Origin: Bacteroidetes bacterium UBA6183
GTDB lineage: Bacteria > Bacteroidota > Bacteroidia > UKL13-3
Assembly (NCBI GenBank): GCA_002422865.1
Contig: DITN01000077.1
Location: 1 to 37,455 of the forward strand
Reading direction: 5' to 3'
Length of the DNA stretch: 37,455 bases
Shown: in pieces, positions 1-10,241 of the stretch
How the letters are laid out: every line of letters starts with the position of its first letter
Numbering within the stretch: position 1 is the stretch's first letter
Translations under genes and position numbers: made by a program
The notes under the pieces: model-generated
The model's database searches: none
Told to the model about the DNA's origin: nothing
What the model saw: the letters and a program-made list of their open reading frames with translations, nothing else

Positions 1-3000
1 TTACTTTAATAAAATAAACACCGTTGGTTAATTGTGTTAAATTAACACTAGCAAATGAGTTTGTACTGTTGGTAGTAGCGTTGTAAACACTCACACCTTG
101 CATGCTCACTATTTCAATAGTAGCAGGGGTATTGTCAACTAAACTCACTGTAATGTTGTTGTTGAAAGGATTAGGATAAACTTCAATGTTTGCATTGTTT
201 GTCATGTTAGAATTAACAATAACAATGTTGCTCCACTCAAAAGTGCCATCCACATCAACAGATTTTAACTTGTAATAAACTTTGTTGTTGTTAGCTAAAG
301 CATTTACATCAGTAAAGTTGTAAGTAGAAGTAACATTGGTGTTACCATTAGCCTTAACAGTACCCACTTGCTTAAAGATTTTGCCATCAACAGAAGCATG
401 TACTTCAAATAAACGGGCATTCTTTTCACTAGCAGTTTGCCACATTAAGTCAGCATTTTTATTGTTGGCTTTACCTACAAAAGTAGTCAACTTAACAGGT
501 ACCGGGTTAAGGTCGTCAGTACCCATAAATGTACCAAAGTCGCCTACGAAAGTAGCAGTAATGTAGTTGTTAATGGTATCAACAAAACTAGCAGTACCAG
601 TGTAGTTATTCCACAAAGCGTTGCTGTAACGTGCCATTTTTAAATTGGCTTCAGAAGGATTTGTTCCAATTTGAGGATTTGTGTAATACAACGAAGCATC
701 AAACAAGTAACCACCAAATCCGTTCACGTTAATATCAGCGTACACGTTGGTGTAGTTTTGAGTGATACCTGCTTGTGGATGTCTAACACCAGTGTATTGT
801 CTAACGCTGATGTCTGATGGAACAGAAGCGAAAGCATCGTAAACAATTTTAGCAACGGTATCAGTACCAAATAAGAACACTTGAGTACCACCAGCCACCG
901 GAGTAGCCGGAATAGCAGTAGCTAAAGGTGCCATAGCCGTAGGTGTAACTTCAAATGCACCTAAATCAGGCACACCTGCCGCAGGTGTTTGCGGACGAGC
1001 CACATTGTTTACATCATTTAAAGCATAACCTAAGTGATTACCTCTGCCATTAATAGCCCAAACTGCAGTATCTGCTGCATTAGGTATTAAGTTGGTGGCA
1101 GATGTAAACGCAGCACGGTAGTTAATAGAGTTACTTTCGATACCTAAGTAAGTATTTCTTAAAGTAGGTAAAGTACGGGCACCTGCAGCGTAATATGGAG
1201 TAGTACTTCCAGCGTTAACTAAGTTGTAATCAGAAGTGATGTTAGCGGCATTAGGAGCAGCACTAAAGTAGTAAGCATAAGTGCCTGATCCATTAAACAC
1301 ATTGTTCATAACACGGTAGTTTGATAAACTATTGTGATAAACATAAAAATAGAAAGTACCAAGGTTAAATGAATTGTGCACCACATCTTGGTTGTTTGAT
1401 AATGTATTACCTACGTAGAAGTATGTATTACCATCACCTTTAATTTGGTTGTTTGCAATTAATGATTTATTGCTTGGAGAGCTTTGGGTATAATCCATGT
1501 AGTAATACTGACTCTTGCCAATTAATCCATTATAAACGTTATTGGTGAACATAAATGCAGAGTCGTTGTAACGATAATACGAATAATTGAAATTGTTACT
1601 AGCAACTGAGCGGTTGAAGGTGTTGTTACTTACACGGCTATTGTTACTGTAGTAGAAATAGTTGATAGTGGCATAGAAGTGATTATTAAATGTATTACCA
1701 TTCACTACTACGTTTTTCATTGGACTTATTCTACTTGCACCATATATGTATGCACCATAATAAGATCCATCAATAATGTTGTTATCAATACATAAACCAA
1801 CACCGGTATACCCTGTAGTATATATACTATAAGAAGCGTATGTATTATTAGTAGGCATGTTCAATTTACAATTTCTGATGGTATCGAATGATGCTGTTGA
1901 AGCTAACGTAATACCGTATCCGGTAGTACTATTTGCTGTTTGTTCGATAGTCATTCTATCAAAAATGTAGTGGTTGGCGTTATTGTTAAAACGAATTGTA
2001 TAGTTGTTACCGGTATTACCATTCCATGTTAAAACAGCAGAATCCACATGGTTAGCTTGCGATTTAAACGTGATGGTGTTGGTAGCAGAAGCACCAATTA
2101 CATTGTTTAAAGTTAACGACTCATTGTAAGTTCCTGTTTTAACATTAAATACAACAGGTCCAGATATACCTCTTCCACCCATAGCGTTGGCTGCATCTGT
2201 AAATGAGGTAAAGTCAGATGGTGCGTTACCTATTACGTAGTTACCCGACATTGGTGGGAATAATGTAACGGAAACGGTGTCATTATTCCTGTTAGGGTCA
2301 GTACCTGCGTTAGGGCTTGAGGTATATACTTTAACATTATTGGCACTTGCACCTAAAGTAATTTGGTTAGCTCCTGATAATGTAATTGTTGCTGTATCGC
2401 AAGCGGCAAGTACACCTGTCCAGTTGTAAACATTAGGAGTACCATTATTAACACGGTGAGAAATGTTAAAACTGTTAATGGTTGATGTACCCACATTTTT
2501 AACACGCAACACTACATTTTGCGCACCTAAAGTAATTGGTGCAACAGGAGTAATAAGTGCTTCAATCGCAATATCATTGGATGTTCCAACAAACTCGTAA
2601 GCTCCTAGGTTAGGAGTAACAGATCTGGTGTTACCTACAACATCATTAGGAACAAATGCCGTTAAATCAAAACCACGCGTACAACCTTCTGTTAACGAAG
2701 GGTTAATTAAGCTTGCAAATGAAGGCGTGAAGTTGAATGAACTGTCACCACCGGCATTAGTAGCCTTATAGTTAGCAGAGTTAAAGTTAACTCCATTTCT
2801 ATAAACTAAATTGGTGCTTGTTAAGTTGTAGTAGTTGTTAAAGTTTACATTAAGTGCAGCTGCACTGTTCTGGAAATAAAACGGATAAGCAGTACCTGCA
2901 GTAGCCGTAGATACACCAAACATGTTATTTCTAATATTTTGTATAGTACCAGTAGTGTTATAATACAATACACCATAAGCAGTACCTCCTGCTGCATTAT

Positions 3001-6000
3001 CAGCTAAAATGGTATTGTGGTACATATTTATGTCAGCGCCTGTAACAGCGGTGTAGCAATACATAGCGTAAGTTGTGCTGTATCTGGCTGTTCCAGAAAC
3101 CACATTGTTATATACTTGCATAGGTGCACCACTTGGACTGCGGAAATAATATAAATACATACCCATGTAATTGGCGTTAATTACTTTATTACCAATAATA
3201 CGGTGCGGGTTTGTACCGGTACTATTTTGATTGTAGAAGAAATATAAACCATAGTTGACACTTGTAGGGGTTGAGGCAACCATGCTGATGTTGTTGTTAA
3301 TCACATCTACTGCATTGTATATGTAATAGGTATATACACCGTATAAAGTGGCATTATTTACAGTATTGTAACGTATTTTATGGCCTCTATTTCTTAAACT
3401 AGAGGCTGAAGATGTGTTACCATAAACTGATATTCCGTATGAACCACCATTAACGGTATTGCTGTCAATAGTTAACGAGTCTATCCAGTTATTGGCTAAA
3501 CCAGCGCCACTTAATGTGCCGGTAGCAATAATACCATAACTCGTATTGAAACCAACGTTAGGTAAGTTAACAATGTTTCCAATAATAGCACAACCAGATC
3601 CAATAGTGTTAGTAATGGTACCAACAACAGCAATACCGGCAGCACCAGCAGGAGCAGTGTTATTAACAGTTAAATTACGTACCCTGATGTAGCTTGTATT
3701 TCTGATCAAGAAAGCCGCTTGAGAAACGTTTGCATTGATGATACGGGTAGTCGCATTATTGCCTTCAAAAGTAACGGTATTGCTATCGTTTAAGCCTGTA
3801 ATAGGTCCTTCAACTAAAACTTGTCCATTGTAAGTACCCGGATTGATGTTAAATACCACGGGGCCTGTAATACCTGCTGATTTAAGTGCAACAGCAGCTT
3901 GAGCCGGAGTAGCGAAGTTAGCAGTAACACCACCCACGGTGTATGTACCATTAAGTGGTAGTAAAATTTGTGTTTTTAAGGTATCGTTATCACGGTTTAA
4001 ATCAACCAAACTGTTAGGTGCTGAAGTGTAAACAACAATGTTATGAATAGCACTGATGTTAATTTGGTTAGCCCCCGTAAATGTAATAGAGGTGGTATCG
4101 CAAGGTGATAAAGAACCAGACCAATTGTATACTACCGGAGTACCTCCATTGTTGGTGTATGAAACATTAAATGAAGTAACGGTATTAGTACCTTGGTTTT
4201 TAACCCTAACTGTCATGTCTTGTATACCTGCCGTAACCGGAGTAGTAGGGGCGGTGATTGCTTCAATAGCAATATCTTCAGTTTGTTTAATAAACTCATC
4301 AGCACCAATGGTAGGAGCAGTAATGCTTCTGTTAGTACCATAAAAATCTGTGGTAACAAAAGGAAGTGGAGTACCAGCCATACAAGAATTGTTAACCGTT
4401 AAGTTGGTGTCGTTAACAAAAGCAGGGTTAGCATAAATAGAGTTTAAGTTATGTCCACCTACACCGATTAAGTTAGTAGGTGTATAATAAGTACCTAAGT
4501 AAGCAAAATTTGAAGTAGTATCCGGACGGTAAAATACATTGTAGTTTAAGGTATCGAAAATAGCAGCCGAACTACCATAAAAAGTAGTGTTAGTTGATGT
4601 ATTTCTGCGGGCAAAAATATTGTTTACTACAGTCAGGTTTGAACCACCGGTAAAGTATGCCGGACCGTATGTTGCAGTAGCATTGGCAATTTCATTGTAG
4701 AAAGTGTTATGTGCAATGTTCCAATTGGTACAGCCAGTCATATATAAACCATAATAGGCTAAGTTAATTAAATGTCCGCCTACCATATTATTAATCATGC
4801 GGCCTTTCCAGCCGGCTACGTTGGTAGCGGTAGACATATATATACCATAATAACCCGATTGTACAATGTTGTTGTTACTAATACTATTAATACCATAAAG
4901 TGTATCATGGTTTAACTGCAAAGCATAAATACCATAACCTGTTTGGTTTAATGAAGTACCTTTAATATAGTTGTTATTGATGGTATTGTTGGTATTGTAA
5001 TATGAGTAAATACCATAATACCTGTGGTCGTTAATACGGGTGTTGGTAATTTTCATGCCAATACTTCTGCTTGAAGAACTAGAGTAGTTGCTAATGGCAA
5101 AATAACCGTAGTTGGTAACACAAGAATCAATTTCAACAAAATCAGATTTACCTGCGGTGAAATAGTTATTACCTGCACCATTAATGGTAATAGGAATACA
5201 GTTTGTTGATTGTTGATTAGGCACAGTGATGTTACAGTTAATGATGCGAGTATAATTACTGTTAATTACCGAAACACCAAAACCTGTATTTGTATTTGTT
5301 GCATTAATGGTAAAGTTTCTGATGGTAACAAAAGGATTTCTGATGACCACTGTAGCATAATCACCGGTGCTCCAGTTGTGTGATAAAGTACAGTTGTTTT
5401 TGTTTACACCATCAAAAGTAATGGTGTTGGTAGTAGATGCACCTGCAATTGGCCCATCAATAACCACTTGTCCGTTGTAAGTACCGGCAGCAACAGTGAA
5501 ATATACTGGCGCACATACACCTTTAAGTTTAAGGTCAGCAACAGCAGCATTAATTGTTGAATAGTTACCAGTGGCCCCAATCGTATATAAACCTCCCATC
5601 GATAAATTTTTCACTGCAGTTGCAGTATCGTTATCTCTTACGGTGTCTAATTGAAAATTAGGGCTAGAAGTCCACACTTTTAATAATGAAGAACTATTGC
5701 TTGGGAAGTTGTAACTACCCAATAATACTTGTAAAGTACTAGGGTTAGCACCACCAATTGTATCAAGAGTTGCAGTAGAAGCAACCGGAGTTTGAGCAAC
5801 ACCATTAACCGACCAGTTAACGTTAAAGCCTGTAACTTGGTTTACACCAAAATTACCAACAGTAGCGTATACATTTTGAATGTTAGAGCAGAATGTAGTA
5901 GGAGAGTCGATAGACATTACGCCAATGTTATTTCCAGAAATATTAGGAAAATAATCAAAACGCATGTTAGGGCGGTTAGTAGAAGAACCCGCATTATTAG

Positions 6001-6568
6001 ATAATGTACCAGGTCCGCAACCAACACCACCATCCATATAAGTTCCAAATACGGAGTTAAATGAAGTTGTAGTAGATTGAACAGTTTTGTTACCGTTGTA
6101 AGCAGCGTTATCAAAACAAACCTCGATAACGATGTTTGCTTGATCATTGTATACAAATGGAGTAGTAAAAGTGTAGGTGTTCCATCCCACAGTTGGATTA
6201 AACGTTGTTGGAGAAACATAACAAGTAGTAAAACCACCTGTTACATACCCACTAAGAGAGGTGGCCGTTGTGTGTGCCATTTTAATGGTAAATCCACTAA
6301 CGGTTTGAGCAGACGTAGCTGTTACATTAAATGCCAAAGAGGCAATTTGACCAGCCCTCAAGTTTAAGGCATTTAACTCCGATTTTAAAATCAGGTACTG
6401 TACCTTTCCATCTTCCCAGTTTGTAGAATAGGGCGTGTGGCCACTGTTGGCTTGAGCACCAGTTCCGGTACCCACTTGCACATTAATTTGTGCAATACTC
6501 GTCAAACTAAAAAAGGTCAGCGCTAATACCAGCAATAACCTTGTTTTGTCTAGTAGTTTTTCTTTCAT
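1..6568 (-). CDS. Giant T9SS-exported parallel beta-helix protein (3' end off window)
   Basis: My reading of the minus strand from the ATG at 6566-6568 stays open for 2189 codons to the window edge; the last visible residues (GVYFIKV) are those of a T9SS type A sorting domain, so roughly 10-20 residues and the stop lie outside. Order: signal peptide (1-26, cleavage at SIA-Q); N-terminal beta-sandwich (about 27-210); three copies of a CARDB-like domain followed by a right-handed beta-helix, starting near residues 212/323, 764/871 and 1330/1440; a fibronectin-like domain (about 2018-2110); sorting domain from about 2123 with the YPNPF motif. Each helix unit opens with a GxYxxG...PVxFxxxxGTYN motif, and helix rungs repeat YGIY/YGLY-type aromatic turns. 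Probably a cell-surface or secreted adhesin-like or glycan-facing protein; no catalytic residues recognised. Divergent from uvrC. The coding call is firm, the role is not. Confidence 0.93.
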   Translation of the reverse strand, partial: MKEKLLDKTRLLLVLALTFFSLTSIAQINVQVGTGTGAQANSGHTPYSTNWEDGKVQYLILKSELNALNLRAGQIASLAFNVTATSAQTVSGFTIKMAHTTATSLSGYVTGGFTTCYVSPTTFNPTVGWNTYTFTTPFVYNDQANIVIEVCFDNAAYNGNKTVQSTTTSFNSVFGTYMDGGVGCGPGTLSNNAGSSTNRPNMRFDYFPNISGNNIGVMSIDSPTTFCSNIQNVYATVGNFGVNQVTGFNVNWSVNGVAQTPVASTATLDTIGGANPSTLQVLLGSYNFPSNSSSLLKVWTSSPNFQLDTVRDNDTATAVKNLSMGGLYTIGATGNYSTINAAVADLKLKGVCAPVYFTVAAGTYNGQVVIDGPIAGASTTNTITFDGVNKNNCTLSHNWSTGDYATVVIRNPFVTIRNFTINATNTNTGFGVSVINSNYTRIINCNITVPNQQSTNCIPITINGAGNNYFTAGKSDFVEIDSCVTNYGYFAISNYSSSSSRSIGMKITNTRINDHRYYGIYSYYNTNNTINNNYIKGTSLNQTGYGIYALQLNHDTLYGINSISNNNIVQSGYYGIYMSTATNVAGWKGRMINNMVGGHLINLAYYGLYMTGCTNWNIAHNTFYNEIANATATYGPAYFTGGSNLTVVNNIFARRNTSTNTTFYGSSAAIFDTLNYNVFYRPDTTSNFAYLGTYYTPTNLIGVGGHNLNSIYANPAFVNDTNLTVNNSCMAGTPLPFVTTDFYGTNRSITAPTIGADEFIKQTEDIAIEAITAPTTPVTAGIQDMTVRVKNQGTNTVTSFNVSYTNNGGTPVVYNWSGSLSPCDTTSITFTGANQINISAIHNIVVYTSAPNSLVDLNRDNDTLKTQILLPLNGTYTVGGVTANFATPAQAAVALKSAGITGPVVFNINPGTYNGQVLVEGPITGLNDSNTVTFEGNNATTRIINANVSQAAFLIRNTSYIRVRNLTVNNTAPAGAAGIAVVGTITNTIGSGCAIIGNIVNLPNVGFNTSYGIIATGTLSGAGLANNWIDSLTIDSNTVNGGSYGISVYGNTSSASSLRNRGHKIRYNTVNNATLYGVYTYYIYNAVDVINNNISMVASTPTSVNYGLYFFYNQNSTGTNPHRIIGNKVINANYMGMYLYYFRSPSGAPMQVYNNVVSGTARYSTTYAMYCYTAVTGADINMYHNTILADNAAGGTAYGVLYYNTTGTIQNIRNNMFGVSTATAGTAYPFYFQNSAAALNVNFNNYYNLTSTNLVYRNGVNFNSANYKATNAGGDSSFNFTPSFASLINPSLTEGCTRGFDLTAFVPNDVVGNTRSVTPNLGAYEFVGTSNDIAIEALITPVAPITLGAQNVVLRVKNVGTSTINSFNISHRVNNGTPNVYNWTGVLAACDTATITLSGANQITLGASANNVKVYTSSPNAGTDPNRNNDTVSVTLFPPMSGNYVIGNAPSDFTSFTDAANAMGGRGISGPVVFNVKTGTYNESLTLNNVIGASATNTITFKSQANHVDSAVLTWNGNTGNNYTIRFNNNANHYIFDRMTIEQTANSTTGYGITLASTASFDTIRNCKLNMPTNNTYASYSIYTTGYTGVGLCIDNNIIDGSYYGAYIYGASRISPMKNVVVNGNTFNNHFYATINYFYYSNNSRVSNNTFNRSVASNNFNYSYYRYNDSAFMFTNNVYNGLIGKSQYYYMDYTQSSPSNKSLIANNQIKGDGNTYFYVGNTLSNNQDVVHNSFNLGTFYFYVYHNSLSNYRVMNNVFNGSGTYAYYFSAAPNAANITSDYNLVNAGSTTPYYAAGARTLPTLRNTYLGIESNSINYRAAFTSATNLIPNAADTAVWAINGRGNHLGYALNDVNNVARPQTPAAGVPDLGAFEVTPTAMAPLATAIPATPVAGGTQVFLFGTDTVAKIVYDAFASVPSDISVRQYTGVRHPQAGITQNYTNVYADINVNGFGGYLFDASLYYTNPQIGTNPSEANLKMARYSNALWNNYTGTASFVDTINNYITATFVGDFGTFMGTDDLNPVPVKLTTFVGKANNKNADLMWQTASEKNARLFEVHASVDGKIFKQVGTVKANGNTNVTSTYNFTDVNALANNNKVYYKLKSVDVDGTFEWSNIVIVNSNMTNNANIEVYPNPFNNNITVSLVDNTPATIEIVSMQGVSVYNATTNSTNSFASVNLTQLTNGVYFIKV

Positions 6569-6822
6569 GTGTTTGTTTGTTTTTGATGTTTAGTTGTTTG
6601 TTTTTTCTTTCTTGTTTTTAATGTTTTACTAATCCTTTTTTGTGCTTTATTTATGTTGTTTTAATATTGGTTTAATAAATCTAAATTATTAAAAATATAT
6701 TAAAAGTCAATTTTTTTATACATAAAATGACGCATTGTTGATAATAAGTATATTCTTTTTGCTTGTAGTGTTCTGTATATCAAGCGTGTTTAGTTAATTT
6801 AAAAAAATAAAAAAATGACGAT

Positions 6823-6854
6823 TTGTGAATAGTTTATCCTTGAACTTACATTTG
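6823..6854 (+). promoter_or_regulatory. Bacteroidota-type promoter of uvrC
   Basis: TTG at 6823-6825, a 21-nt spacer, then TACATTTG at 6847-6854, a full match to the TAnnTTTG -7 element. The box ends only 4 nt before the uvrC ATG at 6859, which places the expected start of transcription at or next to the start codon. The rest of the 290-bp divergent gap (6569-6858) is very AT-rich; I found no exact -7 box for the leftward giant gene. Confidence 0.55.
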
Positions 6855-6858
6855 CTGT

Positions 6859-8667
6859 ATGCTTACCGATTATTTGAGAGATATTATCAGCAGATTACCT
6901 GAAACACCGGGTATTTATAAGTATTTTGACAAGGATGGAACGCTTATATACATTGGTAAGGCCAAAAGATTAAAAAAAAGGGTAGGCAGCTATTTTTTTA
7001 AAACGCATCATGACAGCCGAAAAACAGCTATGATGGTTGAGCGTATTGCAGATATACAGTTTACGATTGTTGATAGCGAGGTAGATGCGCTGTTGCTGGA
7101 AAATTCATTAATTAAAAAGTTTCAGCCTAAGTTTAATATTAACCTAAAAGACGATAAAACATACCCTTTTATTTGCATAAAAAAAGAGCCATTTCCAAGA
7201 ATTACTTATACGCGTAATATTGTTAGAGATGGTAGTGATTATTTTGGCCCTTATGCCAACAAGGGAATGATGTGGACCATATTGGAGTTGATTAAGGCAC
7301 TTTACCCAACACGCACTTGTAGTTTTAACTTAACAGAGGAAAATATCAAAGCTTACAAGTTTAAAGTGTGCTTGGAGTATCAGATAGGTAATTGTAAAGC
7401 TCCATGTGTTGGTTATCAAACAGAGGGAGAATATTTGGAAACCATTAAAGAGATTAAGAATATATTAAAGGGAAATATTGTTGAAGTTAAAAATCATTTA
7501 CGTTTTTTAATGGTTAAAGCTGCCGAAGCATTAAAATTTGAAGAAGCAGCAGTATATAAACGCAAGCTTGAGTTACTGGATAATTATCAAAGTAAATCAA
7601 CTATTGTTAGTCATCAGATACATGATGTAGATGTGTTTAGTATTGTTGCTGACGAGAAATTTGCGTTCATTAATTTCTTGAAAGTAGCCAACGGAATGAT
7701 CATTCAAACTCAAACATTTGAGGTGAAGAAAAAATTGGAGGAAACAGTTGAAGAATTACTAGAGTACGCCATTGCAGAAGTACGCGAGCAATATAAAAGT
7801 ATATCACGCGAAATTATTGTTCCGTTTAAACTCGATTTAGAAGACGATAAAATAACATTTACGGTACCCAAACTTGGTGATAAAAAGAAACTGCTCGATT
7901 TATCATTAAAAAATGCCATGTTTTACAAACGTGATAAACTAGAGCAATATGATAGGCTTAACCCCGAATTGCGTGTTGATAGGTTGATGACTCAGATGCA
8001 AAAGGACCTGCGTTTAAAAACACCTCCTAAACACATTGAGTGTTTTGATAACTCAAATATACAAGGCACTAATCCTGTTTCCGCGTGTGTGGTTTTTAAA
8101 GATGGTAAACCCAGTAAAAAAGATTATCGCCATTTTAAAGTACAAACAGTAGTAGGGCCTGATGATTTTGCAACCATGCGTGAAGTAGTATATAGAAGAT
8201 ATAAACGTGTGTTGGAAGAAAATGAACCATTACCTGATTTAATTGTAATTGATGGAGGAAAGGGGCAGCTAAGCTCTGCAATAGAGAGTTTGACCGAATT
8301 GGGTTTGTATGGCAAAGTACCTGTTATTGGTATAGCTAAAAGATTGGAAGAGTTGTATTACCCTGATGACGAATTTCCTCTTTATCTAGAAAAGAAAAGT
8401 GAAACCCTTAAAATAATCCAGCAAATAAGAGATGAAGCACATCGATTTGGGATTACACATCACCGTAATTTAAGGAGTAAAAATACTTTTGTAAGCGAGT
8501 TAGATGCCATTAAAGGTATAGGAAAGGAGACCACAAAGCAACTGCTTAGCGAATTAAAATCTGTAAAAAAAATTCGCGAAGCAACCTTCGAACAGCTTTC
8601 AAGCATCTTAGGTAATGCAAAAGCAAAATTGGTGTGGAATCATTTTAATACACATAAGATTGTTTAA
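6859..8667 (+). CDS. uvrC: Excinuclease ABC subunit C (UvrC)
   Basis: UvrC makes both incisions flanking a DNA lesion in nucleotide excision repair after UvrA/UvrB loading. The 602-residue length is normal. The GIY-YIG nuclease domain for the 3' cut is N-terminal (GIY at 18-20, YIG at 31-33, Glu81 in LLLEN). A UVR segment that binds UvrB lies at about 205-245. The RNase H-like domain for the 5' cut shows the expected Asp397 (CFDNSNIQG), Asp465 (VIDGGKGQ) and His528 (DEAHRFG). A helix-hairpin-helix segment with GIGKETTKQLL ends the protein. The ATG at 6859 gives the usual N-terminus and has no Shine-Dalgarno site; the promoter box almost touches it. All key residues are intact. Confidence 0.97.
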   Translation: MLTDYLRDIISRLPETPGIYKYFDKDGTLIYIGKAKRLKKRVGSYFFKTHHDSRKTAMMVERIADIQFTIVDSEVDALLLENSLIKKFQPKFNINLKDDKTYPFICIKKEPFPRITYTRNIVRDGSDYFGPYANKGMMWTILELIKALYPTRTCSFNLTEENIKAYKFKVCLEYQIGNCKAPCVGYQTEGEYLETIKEIKNILKGNIVEVKNHLRFLMVKAAEALKFEEAAVYKRKLELLDNYQSKSTIVSHQIHDVDVFSIVADEKFAFINFLKVANGMIIQTQTFEVKKKLEETVEELLEYAIAEVREQYKSISREIIVPFKLDLEDDKITFTVPKLGDKKKLLDLSLKNAMFYKRDKLEQYDRLNPELRVDRLMTQMQKDLRLKTPPKHIECFDNSNIQGTNPVSACVVFKDGKPSKKDYRHFKVQTVVGPDDFATMREVVYRRYKRVLEENEPLPDLIVIDGGKGQLSSAIESLTELGLYGKVPVIGIAKRLEELYYPDDEFPLYLEKKSETLKIIQQIRDEAHRFGITHHRNLRSKNTFVSELDAIKGIGKETTKQLLSELKSVKKIREATFEQLSSILGNAKAKLVWNHFNTHKIV

Positions 8668-8697
8668 AACCTATCTTTTATTCCATTCTTTTTTGAA

Positions 8698-8705
8698 TAT
8701 TTTTG
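8698..8705 (+). promoter_or_regulatory. Putative -7 element upstream of the T9SS-sorted protein
   Basis: TATTTTTG at 8698-8705 matches TAnnTTTG and lies 48 nt before the ATG at 8754. The -33 position holds a T run rather than a clean TTG, so this is a weaker promoter call. uvrC has no hairpin terminator before it, so read-through from uvrC is also possible. Confidence 0.35.
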
Positions 8706-8753
8706 TTATGCATTATTAATAGAAATAACAACCAAACAATTAAATAAACTAAG

Positions 8754-9506
8754 ATGAAAAAACTATTACTAACATTAACTATTGCTGCAAGCAGCTTATT
8801 GGCAAACGCTCAAAGAACCATTGATTGGTCTACAGAGACCTTATTAGGTATCGATACCATTTATAGCACAGCTTCAGGAACACCAATTCCTTTGACCTTC
8901 GTAATGAAAAACAACGGTACAGATACTGTAATGCCGGGTGACACATTGTTGTACCAGTTTGTATTATCTTCTGGAAACCAGTTAATTGCAGCTTATCCTT
9001 CTTCTTCTTCTTTATCATTAAGACGTTTAACGGATACAATTTTACCAGGCGATACAATGCATGTTGCATTAGGTATATCTTTAAATACTCGCGTACTTAC
9101 ATCTGCAAGAATTAATGCAGCAGTTGTGTCTCATGTAGTAAATCGTCCAGGTTCTGGTTTTGAAGTGGCTCCAAACAATACAAACAATGCTAAAACAATA
9201 AGTATTGTTTGGATGAACGAACAAAGATGGCCTGTAGGTTTAGCTGAAGAGTTAAACAAGGCTGCTGAGTCTTTGAATGTATATCCAAATCCAGCTTCTG
9301 AGGTAATTAACTTTACCATCGATTACAACAAAGCTACTTCTGTTAAAATGATGGATATTACAGGTCGTGTTATCGATACAGTTAACTTTAACATAAACAA
9401 TGCCCAAGTTGATGTTCGTAATTACAATGCGGGTATTTATTTTTACCAAGTATTAAACACCGAAGGTCAAGTTATTAAAGCGGGTAAAGTAACCGTTAAC
9501 AACTAA
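8754..9506 (+). CDS. Small secreted protein with T9SS type A sorting domain
   Basis: 250 residues. A Sec signal peptide (1-19, cleavage at ANA-Q) is followed by one beta-rich domain resembling CARDB/Ig-like units (about 20-155: VMKNNGTDTVMPGDTLLYQF and later MHVALGISL). A T9SS type A sorting domain starts near residue 172 with the YPNPAS motif, continues with MMDITGRVID and ends in AGKVTVNN. Such proteins cross the outer membrane by T9SS and are released or lipid-anchored after C-terminal cleavage. Only one binding-type domain is present and no enzymatic motif, so the role is unknown. The gene is followed by a strong terminator and looks monocistronic, or co-transcribed with uvrC. Confidence 0.93.
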   Translation: MKKLLLTLTIAASSLLANAQRTIDWSTETLLGIDTIYSTASGTPIPLTFVMKNNGTDTVMPGDTLLYQFVLSSGNQLIAAYPSSSSLSLRRLTDTILPGDTMHVALGISLNTRVLTSARINAAVVSHVVNRPGSGFEVAPNNTNNAKTISIVWMNEQRWPVGLAEELNKAAESLNVYPNPASEVINFTIDYNKATSVKMMDITGRVIDTVNFNINNAQVDVRNYNAGIYFYQVLNTEGQVIKAGKVTVNN

Positions 9507-9525
9507 TTTAAGTCAATATTATTTG

Positions 9526-9561
9526 AAAGCGCCATATCCGAAAGGATGTGGCGCTTTTTTT
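9526..9561 (+). terminator. Rho-independent terminator, GNRA tetraloop
   Basis: A 14-bp stem with one G-T wobble (9526-9539 with 9544-9557) closes a GAAA tetraloop and runs into seven T residues (9555-9561). It ends the transcript of the small T9SS-sorted protein and insulates the sigma-factor gene. Confidence 0.9.
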
Positions 9562-9644
9562 GTAATCCTAACTCAAGAGGGTATTATGCGACAATTTAGC
9601 TTTTTTTAAGGATATAGGCATCTTATCGGTTGTCTTACTTGTCT

Positions 9645-10241
9645 ATGAACAAAAGCAAGCCCAATATCCTGCATATTAAACATAGCATACAAAACATTTC
9701 AGAAGCTGAACTCTTGCAACGCTGCTTGGGAGAAGACCGTAATGCCCAATGGATACTATTTAATAGATATGCATCCGTAATGTTGGGTATATGTAACCGT
9801 TATGCCAATAACGCTCAAGAAGCTGAAGACATGATGCAAGAAGGTTTTGTTTGTGTGTTTAATAAATTGGGTCAGTTTAGAAGAGAGGCCTCTCTAAAAA
9901 CATGGATTACCCGTATTATGATTAATACCTCTATTAATTACCTCAAAAGACATCACAAAGTAAAATGGGATCATGATATGGATGCGGTTGCTAATGATTT
10001 GGAATATAGCAATGAGCAATTACTTTCTTATGATGTAAAGGTGGTAATGACATGTATGCAAAATATGCCGGATGGATATAGAATGGTCATTAATCTTTTT
10101 GCAATTGAAGGCTATAGCCATAAAGAAATTGCTGATATGCTTGGTATAAAGGAAGCAACTTCTCGATCGCAATACGCCAAGGCAAAAGCCTACCTGCAAA
10201 AACAACTTGTTAAAAATGGTATAGTATATAAAGCACAATGA
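9645..10241 (+). CDS. ECF-family RNA polymerase sigma factor
   Basis: 198 residues from the ATG at 9645 (an in-frame TTG at 9630 would add five residues and is less likely). Region 2 spans about 38-105, with AEDMMQEGFVCVFNKLGQF for core and -10 recognition and LKTWITRIMINTSINYLKR. Region 4 spans about 135-185, with the helix-turn-helix GYSHKEIADMLGIKEATSRSQ that reads the -35 region. There is no region 3, as in ECF sigma factors. The stop codon overlaps the start of the next gene by 4 nt (ATGA), a layout typical of sigma/anti-sigma pairs and suggesting translational coupling. No exact -7 box was found upstream, which would fit autoregulation through its own promoter type, though that is inference. 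Confidence 0.93.
   Translation: MNKSKPNILHIKHSIQNISEAELLQRCLGEDRNAQWILFNRYASVMLGICNRYANNAQEAEDMMQEGFVCVFNKLGQFRREASLKTWITRIMINTSINYLKRHHKVKWDHDMDAVANDLEYSNEQLLSYDVKVVMTCMQNMPDGYRMVINLFAIEGYSHKEIADMLGIKEATSRSQYAKAKAYLQKQLVKNGIVYKAQ

Noticed and set aside
1000..5600. Apparent short repeats that could suggest a CRISPR or satellite array
   Set aside because: They are coding repeats of the beta-helix (YGIY/NNT-type rungs) with varying spacing and no identical repeat-spacer pattern.
1..6400. Many short open frames on the plus strand and one of 106 codons on the minus strand (5917-6237) inside the first 6.5 kb
   Set aside because: They are shadows of the single long minus-strand frame, which reads as a coherent secreted protein throughout; the short translations are low-complexity.
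6724..6830. Two similar AAAATGACG-containing stretches in the uvrC upstream gap
   Set aside because: Short, imperfect and in very AT-rich sequence; too weak to call a regulatory repeat.
9630..9644. TTG start adding five residues to the sigma factor
   Set aside because: The ATG at 9645 gives a normal N-terminus and the added residues have no support.
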